Positions 32,635 through 41,738 of a stretch of DNA of 64,000 nt are shown here, piece by piece. The stretch is from JBCCFW01 sp039029535 (GTDB taxonomy: Bacteria > Acidobacteriota > JBCCFW01), in NCBI GenBank assembly GCA_039029535.1, contig JBCCFW010000016.1, forward strand, positions 1 through 64,000, in the 5' to 3' direction. Position numbers and translations under genes: made by a program. Position 1 is the first letter of the stretch. The number at the start of each line of letters is the position of its first letter. Below the pieces are notes generated by a model, which worked only from the letters and a program-made list of their open reading frames with translations, did not search any database and was not told the origin of the DNA.

Positions 32635-33030
32635 TCAGTCTCCACGAGGTCGGGTGCCCGACCGGAAGAGCTTGAAATCGACATAGCTCTCGACGTCCTG
32701 CCGCTCCTCCGCGGTCAGGCGCCGGTAGGATTCGATCAGCTGCTTCTCCTGGGGGGCGAGCTCCAGCGCCGGAGGAGCGGGCTCCTGCGAGAAGAAGTCC
32801 TGCAGGGTGACGTCGTAGATGCCCAGCATCCTCATCAGCACCGGCAGGTTGAGCCGCTGCTTGCCGGTCTCGATCCGGCTGAGGTTGCTTTGGGGCAGAC
32901 CTATCGCGTCGGCCACCTCTCGCTGGCTGAGGCGCTGATTCTTTCGGAGCTCTCGGAGGCGCGTGCCGATCTTCGTCAGCTGCTCCTCTCCCGCGGGGGG
33001 AAGCTCCTGGCCACCATCGTCGTGTTGCAT
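32635..33030 (-). CDS. XRE-family transcription regulator
   Basis: A 131-residue protein with a helix-turn-helix at about residues 20-78 (IGTRLRELRKNQRLSQREVADAIGLPQSNLSRIETGKQRLNLPVLMRML), the classic XRE pattern. The C-terminal 50 residues are helical (EKQLIESYRRLTAEERQDVESYVDFKLF), like a small oligomerisation tail. GGAGGT is six bases before the ATG and a sigma-70-like promoter lies upstream. It leads an operon with a TPR protein and a secreted protein. An inverted repeat just upstream of the promoter may be its operator. Confidence 0.88.
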   Translation of the reverse strand: MQHDDGGQELPPAGEEQLTKIGTRLRELRKNQRLSQREVADAIGLPQSNLSRIETGKQRLNLPVLMRMLGIYDVTLQDFFSQEPAPPALELAPQEKQLIESYRRLTAEERQDVESYVDFKLFRSGTRPRGD

Positions 33031-33060
33031 GTCGGGACCTCCAAATAAGGTCTCGAATGG

Positions 33061-33089
33061 AAGCTAGCTCCCCTCTTTCATGCTGTCAA
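33061..33089 (-). promoter_or_regulatory. Sigma-70-type promoter of the XRE operon
   Basis: On the minus strand TTGACA (33089-33084) is followed after 17 bases by TAGCTT (33066-33061). The -35 box is a perfect consensus and the -10 is weaker. GGGCGT-6-ACGCCC (about 33110-33127) just upstream is an inverted repeat that could be an operator. Confidence 0.6.
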
Positions 33090-33176
33090 GGCAAGTGAGC
33101 GCCTGTTTGGGGCGTTTAGGGACGCCCTGGGCGGACATGCCTCAGCAGACAAGGGGGGCCGTGCTCGCTTTGGTGA

Positions 33177-34247
33177 TCACTCGAAGTTCAGGGCGCGCTC
33201 GAAGTCCGATGGGTTGGTCGCAGCTTCGAGGGCGACCTCCATCGTGATGATCCCCTCCTTGAAGAGATCGGTCAGGTGCTGGTCCACGGTCTGCATCGAG
33301 TACTGCTGCTTCGACTTCGCGATGACGTCCGGGATGGCGGACGTCCGCTCGGCGTCGATGATGTAGGCCTGGACGATGTTGGTGACGATGAGGATCTCGG
33401 CGGCCGGCACGCGGCCCTTGCCGTCGGCCCGGGGCACCAGGCGCTGTGACACGACGGCCTTCAGGTTGGCCGCCACCTGGTAACGGACCTGCTGCTGCTG
33501 GTGGGGCGGGAAGGTGTCGACCAGGCGGTTGACGGTCTTGGTGGCGTCGGTGGTGTGGAGCGTCGAGAACACCAAGTGACCCGTCTCGGCAGCCTTGAGA
33601 CCCGTGTCGATGGTCTCCTCGTCCCGCATCTCGCCGATGAGGATGACGTCCGGGTCCTCTCGCAGGGAGGCGCGGAGGGAGCGGGCGAAGGATGGCGTGT
33701 CCGTGCCGACCTCGACCTGGTTCACCGAGGCCTTGGCATCGACGTACTCGAACTCGATGGGCTCCTCGATGGTGATGATGTGGAGGGGCTCGGACTGGTT
33801 CGAGAACTCGATCATCGAGGCCAGGGTGGTCGACTTGCCGCAGCCGGCCGAGCCGGTGCAGAGGACCAAGCCACGCTCGTAGAGCGAGATCTCCTCGAGG
33901 ACCTTGGGAAGCTGGAGCTCGTCCAGGCTGGGGATGCCCGGCGGGATGTAGCGCAGGATGAGGGCGACCGTGCCCTTCTGCCGGAAGATGTTGGTGCGGA
34001 AGCGGCAGATGTTGGGCAGCACGTAGCTGGTGTCGCAGGCGTTGCCCTTCTCGAAGTGCTCGAAGAGCCGGTCCGGGAGCATGAGCTTGGCCATGCCCTG
34101 AGTCAGCGCCTCGGTGAGCTTGCCGTAGTTGGTCTCCTTCAGCTCGCCGTCGTGGCGGACCATCGGACAGCGACCCACCTTGAAGTGGATGTCCGAGAGA
34201 CCCGGGTACTTCGCAACGATGTCTTGGAGTAGTGCGTCGAGATTCAT
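33177..34247 (-). CDS. PilT/PilU-like twitching motility ATPase (second of tandem pair)
   Basis: A 356-residue cytoplasmic hexameric ATPase. Walker A is GSAGCGKSTTLASMI (about residues 128-142); the Walker B region is DVILIGEMRDEETIDTGLKAAETGHLVFSTLHT with the His box. The N-terminal PAS-like region reads SDIHFKVGRCPMVRHDGEL. PilT-type ATPases disassemble type IV pili to drive retraction. It lies six bases after its paralogue. PilU partners PilT in many species, but PilT and PilU cannot be told apart safely here. No other pilus gene is present in the window. Confidence 0.9.
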   Translation of the reverse strand: MNLDALLQDIVAKYPGLSDIHFKVGRCPMVRHDGELKETNYGKLTEALTQGMAKLMLPDRLFEHFEKGNACDTSYVLPNICRFRTNIFRQKGTVALILRYIPPGIPSLDELQLPKVLEEISLYERGLVLCTGSAGCGKSTTLASMIEFSNQSEPLHIITIEEPIEFEYVDAKASVNQVEVGTDTPSFARSLRASLREDPDVILIGEMRDEETIDTGLKAAETGHLVFSTLHTTDATKTVNRLVDTFPPHQQQQVRYQVAANLKAVVSQRLVPRADGKGRVPAAEILIVTNIVQAYIIDAERTSAIPDVIAKSKQQYSMQTVDQHLTDLFKEGIITMEVALEAATNPSDFERALNFE

Positions 34248-34253
34248 GGCGAG

Positions 34254-35321
34254 CTACTCGAAGGAGAGGGCGCGCTGGAAGTCGGCGGGGCTGCTGCTGG
34301 CTTCCATGGCGGTCTCGAGAGTGATGACTCCCTCGTTGTAGAGCATCGTCAGGTGCTGATCGAAGGTCTGCATCCCGTACTGGTCGCGACCGCCCTCGAC
34401 GACGTCCTTGAGACCGCTCGTCTTCTCGGCGTTCTCGATGTAGTCCTTCACCGTCGCGTTGGAGCGGAGGATCTCCATGGCCACGCGACGACCCTTGCCG
34501 TCGGCGCGGGGAAGGAGGCGCTGCGAGATGACCGCGCGCAGGGTGCCGGCGAGCTGGTAGCGAACCTGCTGCTGCTGGTGACCGGGGAAGACGTCGAGGA
34601 TGCGGTTGATCGTCTTGACGGCGTCGGTGGTGTGGAGGGTGGAGAAGACCATGTAGCCCATCTCCGCCGCCTTGAGACCGGTCTTCACCGTCTCGAGGTC
34701 GCGCATCTCGCCGACGAGGATGATGTCGGGGTCCTGACGGAGCGAGGAGCGGAGGGCGTCACCGAAGCCGGGAGCATCGAACCCGATCTCGACCTGCGAG
34801 ATCGAGGAGACGTTGTCCTTGTAGAGGAACTCGATCGGGTCCTCGATGGTGAGGATGTGAACCTTCCGCCGCCGGTTGATGAAGTTCATCATGCAGGCGA
34901 GAGTGGTCGACTTGCCCGAGCCCGTGACACCCGTGACCAGGGCGAGCCCACGGTTCTCGTCGGCGATCTCACGCATCACCGGCGGCAGGTTGAGATCTTC
35001 GAAGTCCGGGATGGTCATCGGGATCTGCCGCAGCACGATCGCCGCGCTGTTGCGCTGCCGGAAGACGTTGACTCGGAAGCGGCAGTCGTCGCCGAGCTGG
35101 TACGAGCCGTCGACCGGAACGCCGGTCTTGAGCTCTTCGCGTTGCGGTCCCTTGAGAAGGCCGTAGGCGATCTTGGCCGTGTCGTCGGCGCTCAGCGGCG
35201 GGAGCCCGGGTGCGTTGACCAGGGCGCCGTTCTTCCGGAGCAGGGGCGGGCGTCCGACCTTGAAGTGGAGGTCGGAGACATCCGAGCCAATGAGACGTCT
35301 GAGGAGGTCGTCGAGTGCCAT
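34254..35321 (-). CDS. pilT: PilT-like twitching motility ATPase (first of tandem pair)
   Basis: A 355-residue protein that parallels the downstream paralogue throughout. It has SDLHFKVGRPPLLRKNG, then Walker A GVTGSGKSTTLACMM, then ILTIEDPIEFLY (Asp box), DIILVGEMRDLETVKTGLKAAEMGYMVFSTLHT (Walker B and His box) and RAVISQRLLPRADGKG. Walker A here has the usual GSGK, while the second copy has GCGK. It probably powers retraction of type IV pili. It is transcribed from the minus strand with the downstream copy only six bases away. Confidence 0.92.
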   Translation of the reverse strand: MALDDLLRRLIGSDVSDLHFKVGRPPLLRKNGALVNAPGLPPLSADDTAKIAYGLLKGPQREELKTGVPVDGSYQLGDDCRFRVNVFRQRNSAAIVLRQIPMTIPDFEDLNLPPVMREIADENRGLALVTGVTGSGKSTTLACMMNFINRRRKVHILTIEDPIEFLYKDNVSSISQVEIGFDAPGFGDALRSSLRQDPDIILVGEMRDLETVKTGLKAAEMGYMVFSTLHTTDAVKTINRILDVFPGHQQQQVRYQLAGTLRAVISQRLLPRADGKGRRVAMEILRSNATVKDYIENAEKTSGLKDVVEGGRDQYGMQTFDQHLTMLYNEGVITLETAMEASSSPADFQRALSFE

Positions 35322-35390
35322 GCTGCGTTCTCGTCGGTTCGGCGGATCCCTGGCAAGGGTACCCGGCGACGCGGCCGGGCCCCGAGGCGG

Positions 35391-37361
35391 CTACTGACCG
35401 ACGGGAGCGGGAGCCGTCTGGCTTGCGGAGCCCGCGAGCGCCTGTCGGTATCCGGAGAGGAGCACGTCGTTGTTCTCGACCTGATCCTGGTTCGCGTCCC
35501 GCATCTTCGACAAGGTGCTGTCGAGCAAGAGTCGGTACGACTGGTTCCGGATGGTGGCGCTCAAGGTGCCCTTCTCGGTCGCAAAGCGCTCGGGATCGAA
35601 CTCTTCACGCTCCTTCACGCGGAAGAGGACCGAGCCTCGGTCGGTGTCGACGACCGGGCCGATTTGCCCCTGCTCGGTGCCGAAGGCGGCGTCGTTCAGG
35701 TCCTGGGCGATGCCGAAGCCGGACACGAAGCCACCCTGGCGGATCTTGCCGGAGGACTGCACCGAGGGACCCTCGTCGGCCACCATGGCGGCGACCTCGC
35801 TGAGGTCGTCGGGCGTCTCGGCGGCGATCTCGCGGATCTCCTCGGCGCGGCTGCGGGCGAGGAGGGCGCCGCGGTCACGACGGGCGTCCTGCCGCACGCG
35901 GTCCTCGACCTCGTCGAAGGGCTGCGGCGAGGTCTCGCGGGTCTCGAGGACCTTGACGATGGCCTGACCGCTGGCGGTCGGCACGGGATCGCTCTTCTCG
36001 CCGATGTCGAGGTTGAAGGCCTGGTTCACGATGGACGGGCTGAGGTCGGAGGAGAGCACGTCCTGGCGGGTGACCCAGCGGGAGTCGTCCAGGCTCAGGC
36101 TGGCGGTCTTCGCGGCGGCGTCGAAGTCGGGGTTGTCGGCGTAGGCGGCGAAGAAGGCGTCCATCCGACGGTTGGCCTCGGCGCTGGCGGAGTCCGAGTA
36201 GAGCGCGTTGAGGATGCGGCTGCGGACCTCGGAGAGCGGCTTCGCCTTGCGGCCCTCGCCCTTGGTCAGGAGGATGATGTCGTAGCCACGGGTGGTCTCG
36301 ATGGGGCCACGGATCTCGCCCTCTTCCATCTGGAAGAACTCGACGTCGAGCGACTCCTCGTGGGTGTCCTGGAAGAAGGGACCCATGTCGCCGCCTTCGA
36401 GCCGGGTCTCCTTGTCGTCGGACTCGGCGCGAGCGATCTCGGCGAAGTCCTCGCCGGCGCGGACGCGGGCCGCGATCTCCTCGGCTTCGCCACGAAGGAG
36501 CTCCCGGAGCGCCTCGTTGGCGCCCTGCGGCACCTCGACGAGGATGCGGCTGGCGCGACGCTGGTCGGCCGGCATCGTGTAGATGGCGTCGAGGTTCTCC
36601 TGGTAGTACGCCTGGACGTCGGCGTCGACGGCGAGCTCCTGCTGGATCTTCCGCGGGTCGAAGTCGAGCACCTGGATGCGTCGGCCCTCGCCCTCGTCGT
36701 AGTCGTCGCGGTGGTCGTCGTACCACTCGCGCACTTCCTGGTCGGTGAGCTGCACGTTGGCGTCGTAGTGACCGGGCTCGAAGAGCACGTAGTCGATGGT
36801 CACGGTCTCGTTCCGACGCCGCCACTCCTCTTCGAGGGCGCTGTCGGAGACGCTGATGCTCGACAGGAGGAGGTCGCGCATTCGATTGATCTGGACGTCG
36901 GCGGCGCGCTCGGCTTCGAAGTCAGCGTGGCTGGTGCCGCGGCTGTTGAGGAAGTCGTCGTAGGCCTGGCGGTCGAACACGCCGTTGGTCTGGAATGCGG
37001 GGATGTCCTTGACCTGCTGGGCGACCTCGGCGGTGCTCGGGGTCAGGCCGAGGCGCTCGGCTTGCTGACGGAGGAGGGCCCGGTTGTGGAGCCGCTCGAG
37101 GACGCCGTCCAGGTCCAGCATCGACTGCTGGTACTGGTCGCCGAAGGCCTGTCGGAGGCGGAACTCCTCGTCTTGCAGGTAGCTCGAGAAGGTCGCGGTG
37201 TCGATCTCGTCGTCGCCGATCTTCGAGACCCAGGTGCTGGCGCCCTGGACGCCGCTGCCCGCTCCGCCCCACTGGACGAAGATCAAGATGATGAAGGAGG
37301 CGATGATCAGCCAGAGCACCCAGTGCAATGACTTGGTCTGTTCCCGAAACACCTTGAGCAC
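35391..37361 (-). CDS. SurA/PpiD-type membrane-anchored peptidyl-prolyl isomerase/foldase
   Basis: A 656-residue protein. One membrane helix near the N-terminus (about residues 14-30, VLWLIIASFIILIFVQW) is followed by a SurA N-terminal-like helical domain (NRALLRQQAERLGLTPS, FDRQAYDDFLNSRG). A parvulin-type domain is recognisable at about 265-365 (RRASRILVEVPQGANEALR, DFAEIARAESDDKETRLEGGDMGPF, GYDIILLTKGE), and a second, more divergent region follows. PpiD-like proteins help fold outer-membrane and periplasmic proteins. GGGAGGA precedes the GTG. It is divergent from the FecR gene across a 379 bp gap. Confidence 0.85.
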   Translation of the reverse strand: MLKVFREQTKSLHWVLWLIIASFIILIFVQWGGAGSGVQGASTWVSKIGDDEIDTATFSSYLQDEEFRLRQAFGDQYQQSMLDLDGVLERLHNRALLRQQAERLGLTPSTAEVAQQVKDIPAFQTNGVFDRQAYDDFLNSRGTSHADFEAERAADVQINRMRDLLLSSISVSDSALEEEWRRRNETVTIDYVLFEPGHYDANVQLTDQEVREWYDDHRDDYDEGEGRRIQVLDFDPRKIQQELAVDADVQAYYQENLDAIYTMPADQRRASRILVEVPQGANEALRELLRGEAEEIAARVRAGEDFAEIARAESDDKETRLEGGDMGPFFQDTHEESLDVEFFQMEEGEIRGPIETTRGYDIILLTKGEGRKAKPLSEVRSRILNALYSDSASAEANRRMDAFFAAYADNPDFDAAAKTASLSLDDSRWVTRQDVLSSDLSPSIVNQAFNLDIGEKSDPVPTASGQAIVKVLETRETSPQPFDEVEDRVRQDARRDRGALLARSRAEEIREIAAETPDDLSEVAAMVADEGPSVQSSGKIRQGGFVSGFGIAQDLNDAAFGTEQGQIGPVVDTDRGSVLFRVKEREEFDPERFATEKGTLSATIRNQSYRLLLDSTLSKMRDANQDQVENNDVLLSGYRQALAGSASQTAPAPVGQ

Positions 37362-37740
37362 GGAGATCCTCCCGCGGGGGATGCGGTTTCGTTCGAGCGA
37401 TGAGAAGGCAGCCTCGAAGCTCCGGCTCCGGCGATGGCCGGACCGGTCCGAGCGTCCCGAACGAAGGGCGGGATGATGTCACCGTCATCCTGGCCGTGCA
37501 AGGACGTCGAGGGGGTCTGAAAGGGGCCCTGAGACGCCTCCCACGGTCCTCGCGTGACGTCGCCCTCGTCGGCCGGCGGTGCGGCGGAACGGGGCGGTTC
37601 CGAGGCCAGTGCCATCCGGCTGCTCCCCGAGCGGGCGGATCGCCGGCTCGGACGGCGTGACGCTGGTGGAGGACCCGGTCCGAGAGGCATGATTGAGGGG
37701 GTGGGGAGGCTGGGCAGCCTCACCCGCCGAGGAACAGCCC
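37362..37740. other. Divergent intergenic region, no gene seen
   Basis: This 379 bp gap lies between ppiD (minus) and the FecR gene (plus). It holds the ribosome-binding sites of both. A 12 bp perfect palindrome CGGACCGGTCCG (37439-37450) may be an operator. A GAGGCT-GGGC-AGCCTC hairpin (37706-37721) lies close to the FecR start. I see no reading frame with coding character and no clear sigma-70 boxes. Confidence 0.5.
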
Positions 37741-39219
37741 ATGGCCTCGAGCACCGTCTACCGGCACCTGCTGGATTACACCGTCACCTACCGGACGCTC
37801 TGGACCTTCGTCGGAGTGGTCTTCGCCTTCGGGGTGGCCGGCTGGTTCGCCTGGCAGCGCTTTCAGCCTCCGGGCCCCGAGGAGCGCTCCCGGCGCGAGA
37901 TCAGCGGTGCCGAGCGCTTCCACGACAAGTCGGTGGAGTGCCTCTCCGACGCGACCCCGCAGGACCTCAAGAGGCGTCTCGAGCAGGGCCGCACCTTGGT
38001 GGCCCAGGCCCGCGAGGCCCACGAGGCGGGGCAGTTCGACGACGCTCAGGGCTGGGCGGCCGAGGCCCGCGAGGCCTTTCACGAGTTCCACGACGCGGTC
38101 TGCGCGACGCTGGGCTCGGTGGCCGACATCGTCGAGCGCTCGGGCAAGGTCGACGTCAAGAAGCTGAAGTCTCCCCGCTGGGTGCCCATCACCAGCGGCA
38201 CGCGACTCCAGCCGGGCGACCGCATCCGCGTCGAGAGCGGCTCGATCACGATCCGGTACAAGAACGGCGAGCAGATGTCGCTGGAGCCGGGCACCCTCAT
38301 CGCCATCCAGGACTACGTGCCGCGGGCGGGCGCCGACGACAAGCTGGAGGCCCGAATGGAGCACGGCGGCCTCACCTATGAGAGCAAGCCAGGCACGGAC
38401 TCGGTCCTGCACACCAACCTCGACGTCGACGTGGCGCCCAACGGCGACAAGGTCGACATCCGCAATCCAAAGGGCTCCGACGAGCTCGACATGGTGTCGG
38501 TCTTCGGTGGCTCGAAGATCCTCCACGACGGCACCCAGACCCGGATGCAGGCCAACACGGCGATCCGGGCCCAGCGGGGGCGGGGCGGGAAGGTGTCGAT
38601 GGGAGAGCCTCAGGTCATCCCGGACCGGCCGTCGCTGCTCGCGCCCATCAACGGTCGTGTCTACACCTACGAGAAGCCCGAGGGCGAGCTGACCATCTTC
38701 GAGTGGGAAGAGGTCGACAACGCGCCCAAGTACACCTTCCAGGTGGGTCGGAACGAGTACTTCGACCCCGTCCTCAACGCCAAGAGCACGACGGTCCCTC
38801 AGGGGCGGGTCGAGCGACCCTGGGAGGCCGAGATCATGGGCCTCCCGCAGGGCACCTACTTCTGGCGCATCGCGGCGATCGACGAGGACGGCAACTCCAG
38901 CCGCTGGAGCGAGTTGCGTCGCTTCACCATCGACAAGGGCACCAAGCCCAGCGAGGACCGGCCGCCACCGCGTCTCAAGATCCTGGGCACGACCCAGGCG
39001 GGCGACAAGGTCATCGTCCGCGGCGAGACCGACCCCTACGTGACGCTCAAGGCCTACGTGAACGACGTGCCCCAGCGGACGCTCTCGGTCGACGAGAACG
39101 GCTTCTTCCAGGACATGCTCATCGTCGGGCAGGAGGGGCTGAACGTGTTCCGGCTGGTGGCCGAGGACACGTACGGCACGAGGGCGGTCGAGGAATTCGA
39201 GATCTCGTATTCCTTCTAG
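37741..39219 (+). CDS. FecR-domain membrane-anchored protein
   Basis: About 492 residues from ATG at 37741. A membrane segment sits near residues 19-38 (LWTFVGVVFAFGVAGWFAW). A helical region runs to about 130, then a FecR-like beta domain follows (VPITSGTRLQPGDRIRVESGSITIRYKNGEQMSLEPGTLI, a typical opening; later VDIRNPKGSDELDMVSVFGG). The C-terminal part has fibronectin-like repeats (EWEEVDNAPKYTFQVGRNEYF) and a bacterial Ig-like domain (VIVRGETDPYVTLKAYVND). It is probably periplasmic, joining signal sensing or cell-wall binding with structural repeats. No FecI-type sigma gene is adjacent. Confidence 0.75.
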   Translation: MASSTVYRHLLDYTVTYRTLWTFVGVVFAFGVAGWFAWQRFQPPGPEERSRREISGAERFHDKSVECLSDATPQDLKRRLEQGRTLVAQAREAHEAGQFDDAQGWAAEAREAFHEFHDAVCATLGSVADIVERSGKVDVKKLKSPRWVPITSGTRLQPGDRIRVESGSITIRYKNGEQMSLEPGTLIAIQDYVPRAGADDKLEARMEHGGLTYESKPGTDSVLHTNLDVDVAPNGDKVDIRNPKGSDELDMVSVFGGSKILHDGTQTRMQANTAIRAQRGRGGKVSMGEPQVIPDRPSLLAPINGRVYTYEKPEGELTIFEWEEVDNAPKYTFQVGRNEYFDPVLNAKSTTVPQGRVERPWEAEIMGLPQGTYFWRIAAIDEDGNSSRWSELRRFTIDKGTKPSEDRPPPRLKILGTTQAGDKVIVRGETDPYVTLKAYVNDVPQRTLSVDENGFFQDMLIVGQEGLNVFRLVAEDTYGTRAVEEFEISYSF

Positions 39220-39328
39220 TCCAGCGGATCTTTCGCGCCTTGGCGTTGTTGCTCGTTGCTCGCCTACCAGAGCGTAGGCGTCGCTCCTCGCGCCTAGCCA
39301 AGGCACGAAATCTCTCGCTGGATTTCGT
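39220..39328. repeat. Nested palindromic element between FecR gene and mreB
   Basis: Three inverted repeats are nested or adjacent here. GCCTTGGC (39237-39244) pairs with GCCAAGGC (39297-39304). CGCCTAC (39261-39267) pairs with GTAGGCG (39274-39280) inside it. ACGAAATC (39305-39312) pairs with GATTTCGT (39321-39328) next to it. A short direct repeat TTGCTCG is also present. It begins right after the FecR stop, so it may be a terminator, a REP/MITE-like intergenic element, or both. The remaining 39329-39491 holds the mreB leader and no gene. Confidence 0.6.
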
Positions 39329-39491
39329 TTCGCTTGGCTGCTCTCAGCGTCGCTTCGTCACTCCGTGAGTGCTTCGAAGCTGCAAAAGGGCCTTCGCGGG
39401 AGGGCGGCGGTTCTGTAGACTGATTCCGTAGACTCAGGTCCGTGATCCGGGGATGGGCGAGCCCGGACGGTCCGGTTCGAGGAATCTTCAG

Positions 39492-40517
39492 GTGCTCGAC
39501 GTCTTCAAGTCCCTCTTCCGGTCGGCCGACCTCGCCATCGACCTCGGCACCATCAACACCCGGATCCACGCGCGCGAGGAAGGCATCGTCGTCAACGAGC
39601 CTTCCCTCGTCGCCCGCAACACCCGCACCGGCGCCTTCGAGTCCTTCGGCCGCGAAGCTCACGAGATGCTCGGCCGGACTCCCGCCAACATCGAGGCGAT
39701 CCGGCCCCTCAAGGACGGCGTCATCGCCAACTACGAGGCCGCCCAGGCGATGCTCGAGGCCTTCATCAAGAAGGCCCACGGCGGACGACGCTTCGTCCAG
39801 CCCACCATCGTCGTCGGAGTGCCCTCCGGCATCACCCAGGTCGAGAAGCGCGCCGTCCGTGACGCCGTCGAAGCCGCCCGGGCCGCCGAGGTCATCCTCG
39901 TCGAGGAGGCCATGGCCGCCGCCGTCGGCGCGGGTCTCGCCGTCGAGGAAGCCTCCGGCAACGTCATCGTCGACATCGGCGGCGGCACCACCGACGTGGC
40001 GGTCATCTCCCTGGCCGGCGTGGTCTGGAGCGCCTCCATCCGCGTGGCCGGCGCCGCCATGGACGACGCGATCGTCAACCACGTCCGGCGCAACTACAAC
40101 TTGCTCATCGGTGAGCGCACGGCCGAGAGCGTGAAGCTCCAGGTCGGCTCGGCCTACCCTCTCGAAGAGCCGCTGTCCTGCGAGGTCGCCGGTCGTGACC
40201 TCGTCGAGGGCGTGCCCTGCTCTCAAGTCGTCACCGACGAGGAGATCCGCCTCGCACTGGCCGAGTCCATCGCCCAGATCGTCGAGGTCGTGCGCACCGC
40301 CCTCCAACACACGCCGCCCGAGCTGTCCTCCGACATCGCCGAGCGAGGCATCGTCTTGACCGGCGGCGGCTCGCTCCTCATGCACGCCGACCAGTGCCTG
40401 CGCGAGGTGACGAGCCTCCCGGTCAGCCACGCCGAGGAGCCCCTGACCTCGGTGGTCCGCGGTGCCGGCGCCCTCCTCGACCAGCCCGAGCTCCTGGGCC
40501 GGATCGCGCTCGAGTAG
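39492..40517 (+). CDS. mreB: MreB rod-shape actin
   Basis: About 341 residues from GTG at 39492, chosen because GAGGA (39479-39483) is eight bases upstream and LDVFKSLFRSADLAIDLGT matches the usual MreB beginning; a longer ORF reaches 39453. Seen are DLAIDLGTINTRIH (phosphate 1; GTANT in most MreBs), VGVPSGITQVEKRAVRDA, VEEAMAAAVGAGLAV, IVDIGGGTTDVAVISL (phosphate 2) and GIVLTGGGSLL (adenosine). MreB forms membrane-bound filaments that guide the elongasome. It begins the shape cluster, but an RNA methyltransferase lies between it and mreC. Confidence 0.95.
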   Translation: MLDVFKSLFRSADLAIDLGTINTRIHAREEGIVVNEPSLVARNTRTGAFESFGREAHEMLGRTPANIEAIRPLKDGVIANYEAAQAMLEAFIKKAHGGRRFVQPTIVVGVPSGITQVEKRAVRDAVEAARAAEVILVEEAMAAAVGAGLAVEEASGNVIVDIGGGTTDVAVISLAGVVWSASIRVAGAAMDDAIVNHVRRNYNLLIGERTAESVKLQVGSAYPLEEPLSCEVAGRDLVEGVPCSQVVTDEEIRLALAESIAQIVEVVRTALQHTPPELSSDIAERGIVLTGGGSLLMHADQCLREVTSLPVSHAEEPLTSVVRGAGALLDQPELLGRIALE

Positions 40518-40528
40518 CGCCGACTCCG

Positions 40529-41665
40529 ATGACCAATGGTCGGGCCGACTCCCGGGTCTGCCCCCATCAGACCGCCTGCGGCGCCTGCGCGCTCCTCGAC
40601 TCCACTCGTGAGGCCCAGCTCGCCCGCAAGCGGCGGGTCCTCGCCGAGCAGCTCGGGCACTACCCGCGGCTCGAGGACGCCCGGCTCCTCTCGTGCCTGG
40701 CCTCGGACCAGGCCTTCGACTACCGCTGCCGGGCGAAGCTCGCGGTGGGGCTCGCCGCCGGCAAGCCGCCCCGCTTGGGCTACTTCCGGCCACGCAGCCG
40801 CGAGATCATCGATGCCCCCAACTGCCGGGTGCTCGTTCCCGAGCTGCTCGAGACCAGCCGGCGGGTTCGCTCCTTCCTCGGGCGGGGGCGGATTCCCCGC
40901 GAGCTCCGGCACGTCGACCTCCGCTGCGGCAGCGATCCGACGCGGCAGCACCTGACGCTGGTCTTCCGAGCGGAGGGCCTGCCCCGGTTCCCCCTGGAAG
41001 CCCTCCATGAGCGACTGCCCATGGTCTCGGGCATGTCGTACAACGCCTCCCCCGACCCGGGGCCTCGCGTCATCAAGGGGGCGGTCAAGCACCTCGGGGG
41101 CGAGCGGGGCATTCGGGTCGACTGCGCCGAGCTCTCGCTCCGGGTGTCCCCGGCCTCGTTCTTCCAGGTGAATCTCACCGTGCTGCCGCTCATCCACGAC
41201 CGGATGCAGGCCTTCCTGGGCAAGGGTGAGCTGCTGGCCGACCTCTACGCCGGCGTGGGGACCCACGGCCTGGCCCTGCGCGACGACTTCACGCGGGTCG
41301 CCTGCATCGAAGGGGCGAAGAGCTCGACACGCGATGCGCGGACCACGATCGAGGAAGAAGGAGTCGAGAACGTCCGGGTCATCGCTTCGCCCGTCGAGAA
41401 GGCGTTGGACCGACTTCTCGAGCTCGGCCCCGACGCCGTCGTCATGAATCCCTCCCGGGCCGGGGCACGTTCCGACGTCCTCGATGCCCTCGCGGAGATC
41501 GGGTCGGTGCGCCGTCTCGTCTACCTCTCCTGTGAGCCCGAGACCCTGGCCCGGGACCTCGACCGTCTGGTCGACCTGGGCTTCGCGCTGGAGACCGTCG
41601 AGCCCGTCGACATGATGCCCCAAACCGACCAGGTCGAGGCCCTGGCCTGCCTGAGCTGGCCCTAG
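40529..41665 (+). CDS. 23S rRNA (uracil-5-)-methyltransferase, RlmD/RumA-like
   Basis: About 378 residues from ATG at 40529, 11 bp after mreB. An iron-sulfur cluster motif is visible at the N-terminus (CPHQTACGAC, residues 11-20, with a further Cys in YRCRAK). The methyltransferase part has VSPASFFQVN, LLADLYAGVGTHGL (SAM site), VMNPSRAG (in place of DPPRxG) and YLSCEPETLARDL with the catalytic Cys. It methylates uridine in rRNA or tRNA using SAM. The exact target (RlmC, RlmD or TrmA-like) is uncertain. No TRAM domain is seen. Confidence 0.85.
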   Translation: MTNGRADSRVCPHQTACGACALLDSTREAQLARKRRVLAEQLGHYPRLEDARLLSCLASDQAFDYRCRAKLAVGLAAGKPPRLGYFRPRSREIIDAPNCRVLVPELLETSRRVRSFLGRGRIPRELRHVDLRCGSDPTRQHLTLVFRAEGLPRFPLEALHERLPMVSGMSYNASPDPGPRVIKGAVKHLGGERGIRVDCAELSLRVSPASFFQVNLTVLPLIHDRMQAFLGKGELLADLYAGVGTHGLALRDDFTRVACIEGAKSSTRDARTTIEEEGVENVRVIASPVEKALDRLLELGPDAVVMNPSRAGARSDVLDALAEIGSVRRLVYLSCEPETLARDLDRLVDLGFALETVEPVDMMPQTDQVEALACLSWP

Positions 41666-41738
41666 AGGGCGGTCTGGGCTCGGCGAGGCTACGGAACTCT
41701 TCCGCCGTTCGTCTCTTCTTGCTAAGATCTAAAGTACT

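Noticed and set aside
34353..37331. 992-codon plus-strand open frame over pilT and ppiD
   Set aside because: Opposite two recognisable genes, low-complexity Val/Glu/Leu-rich product with no domain.
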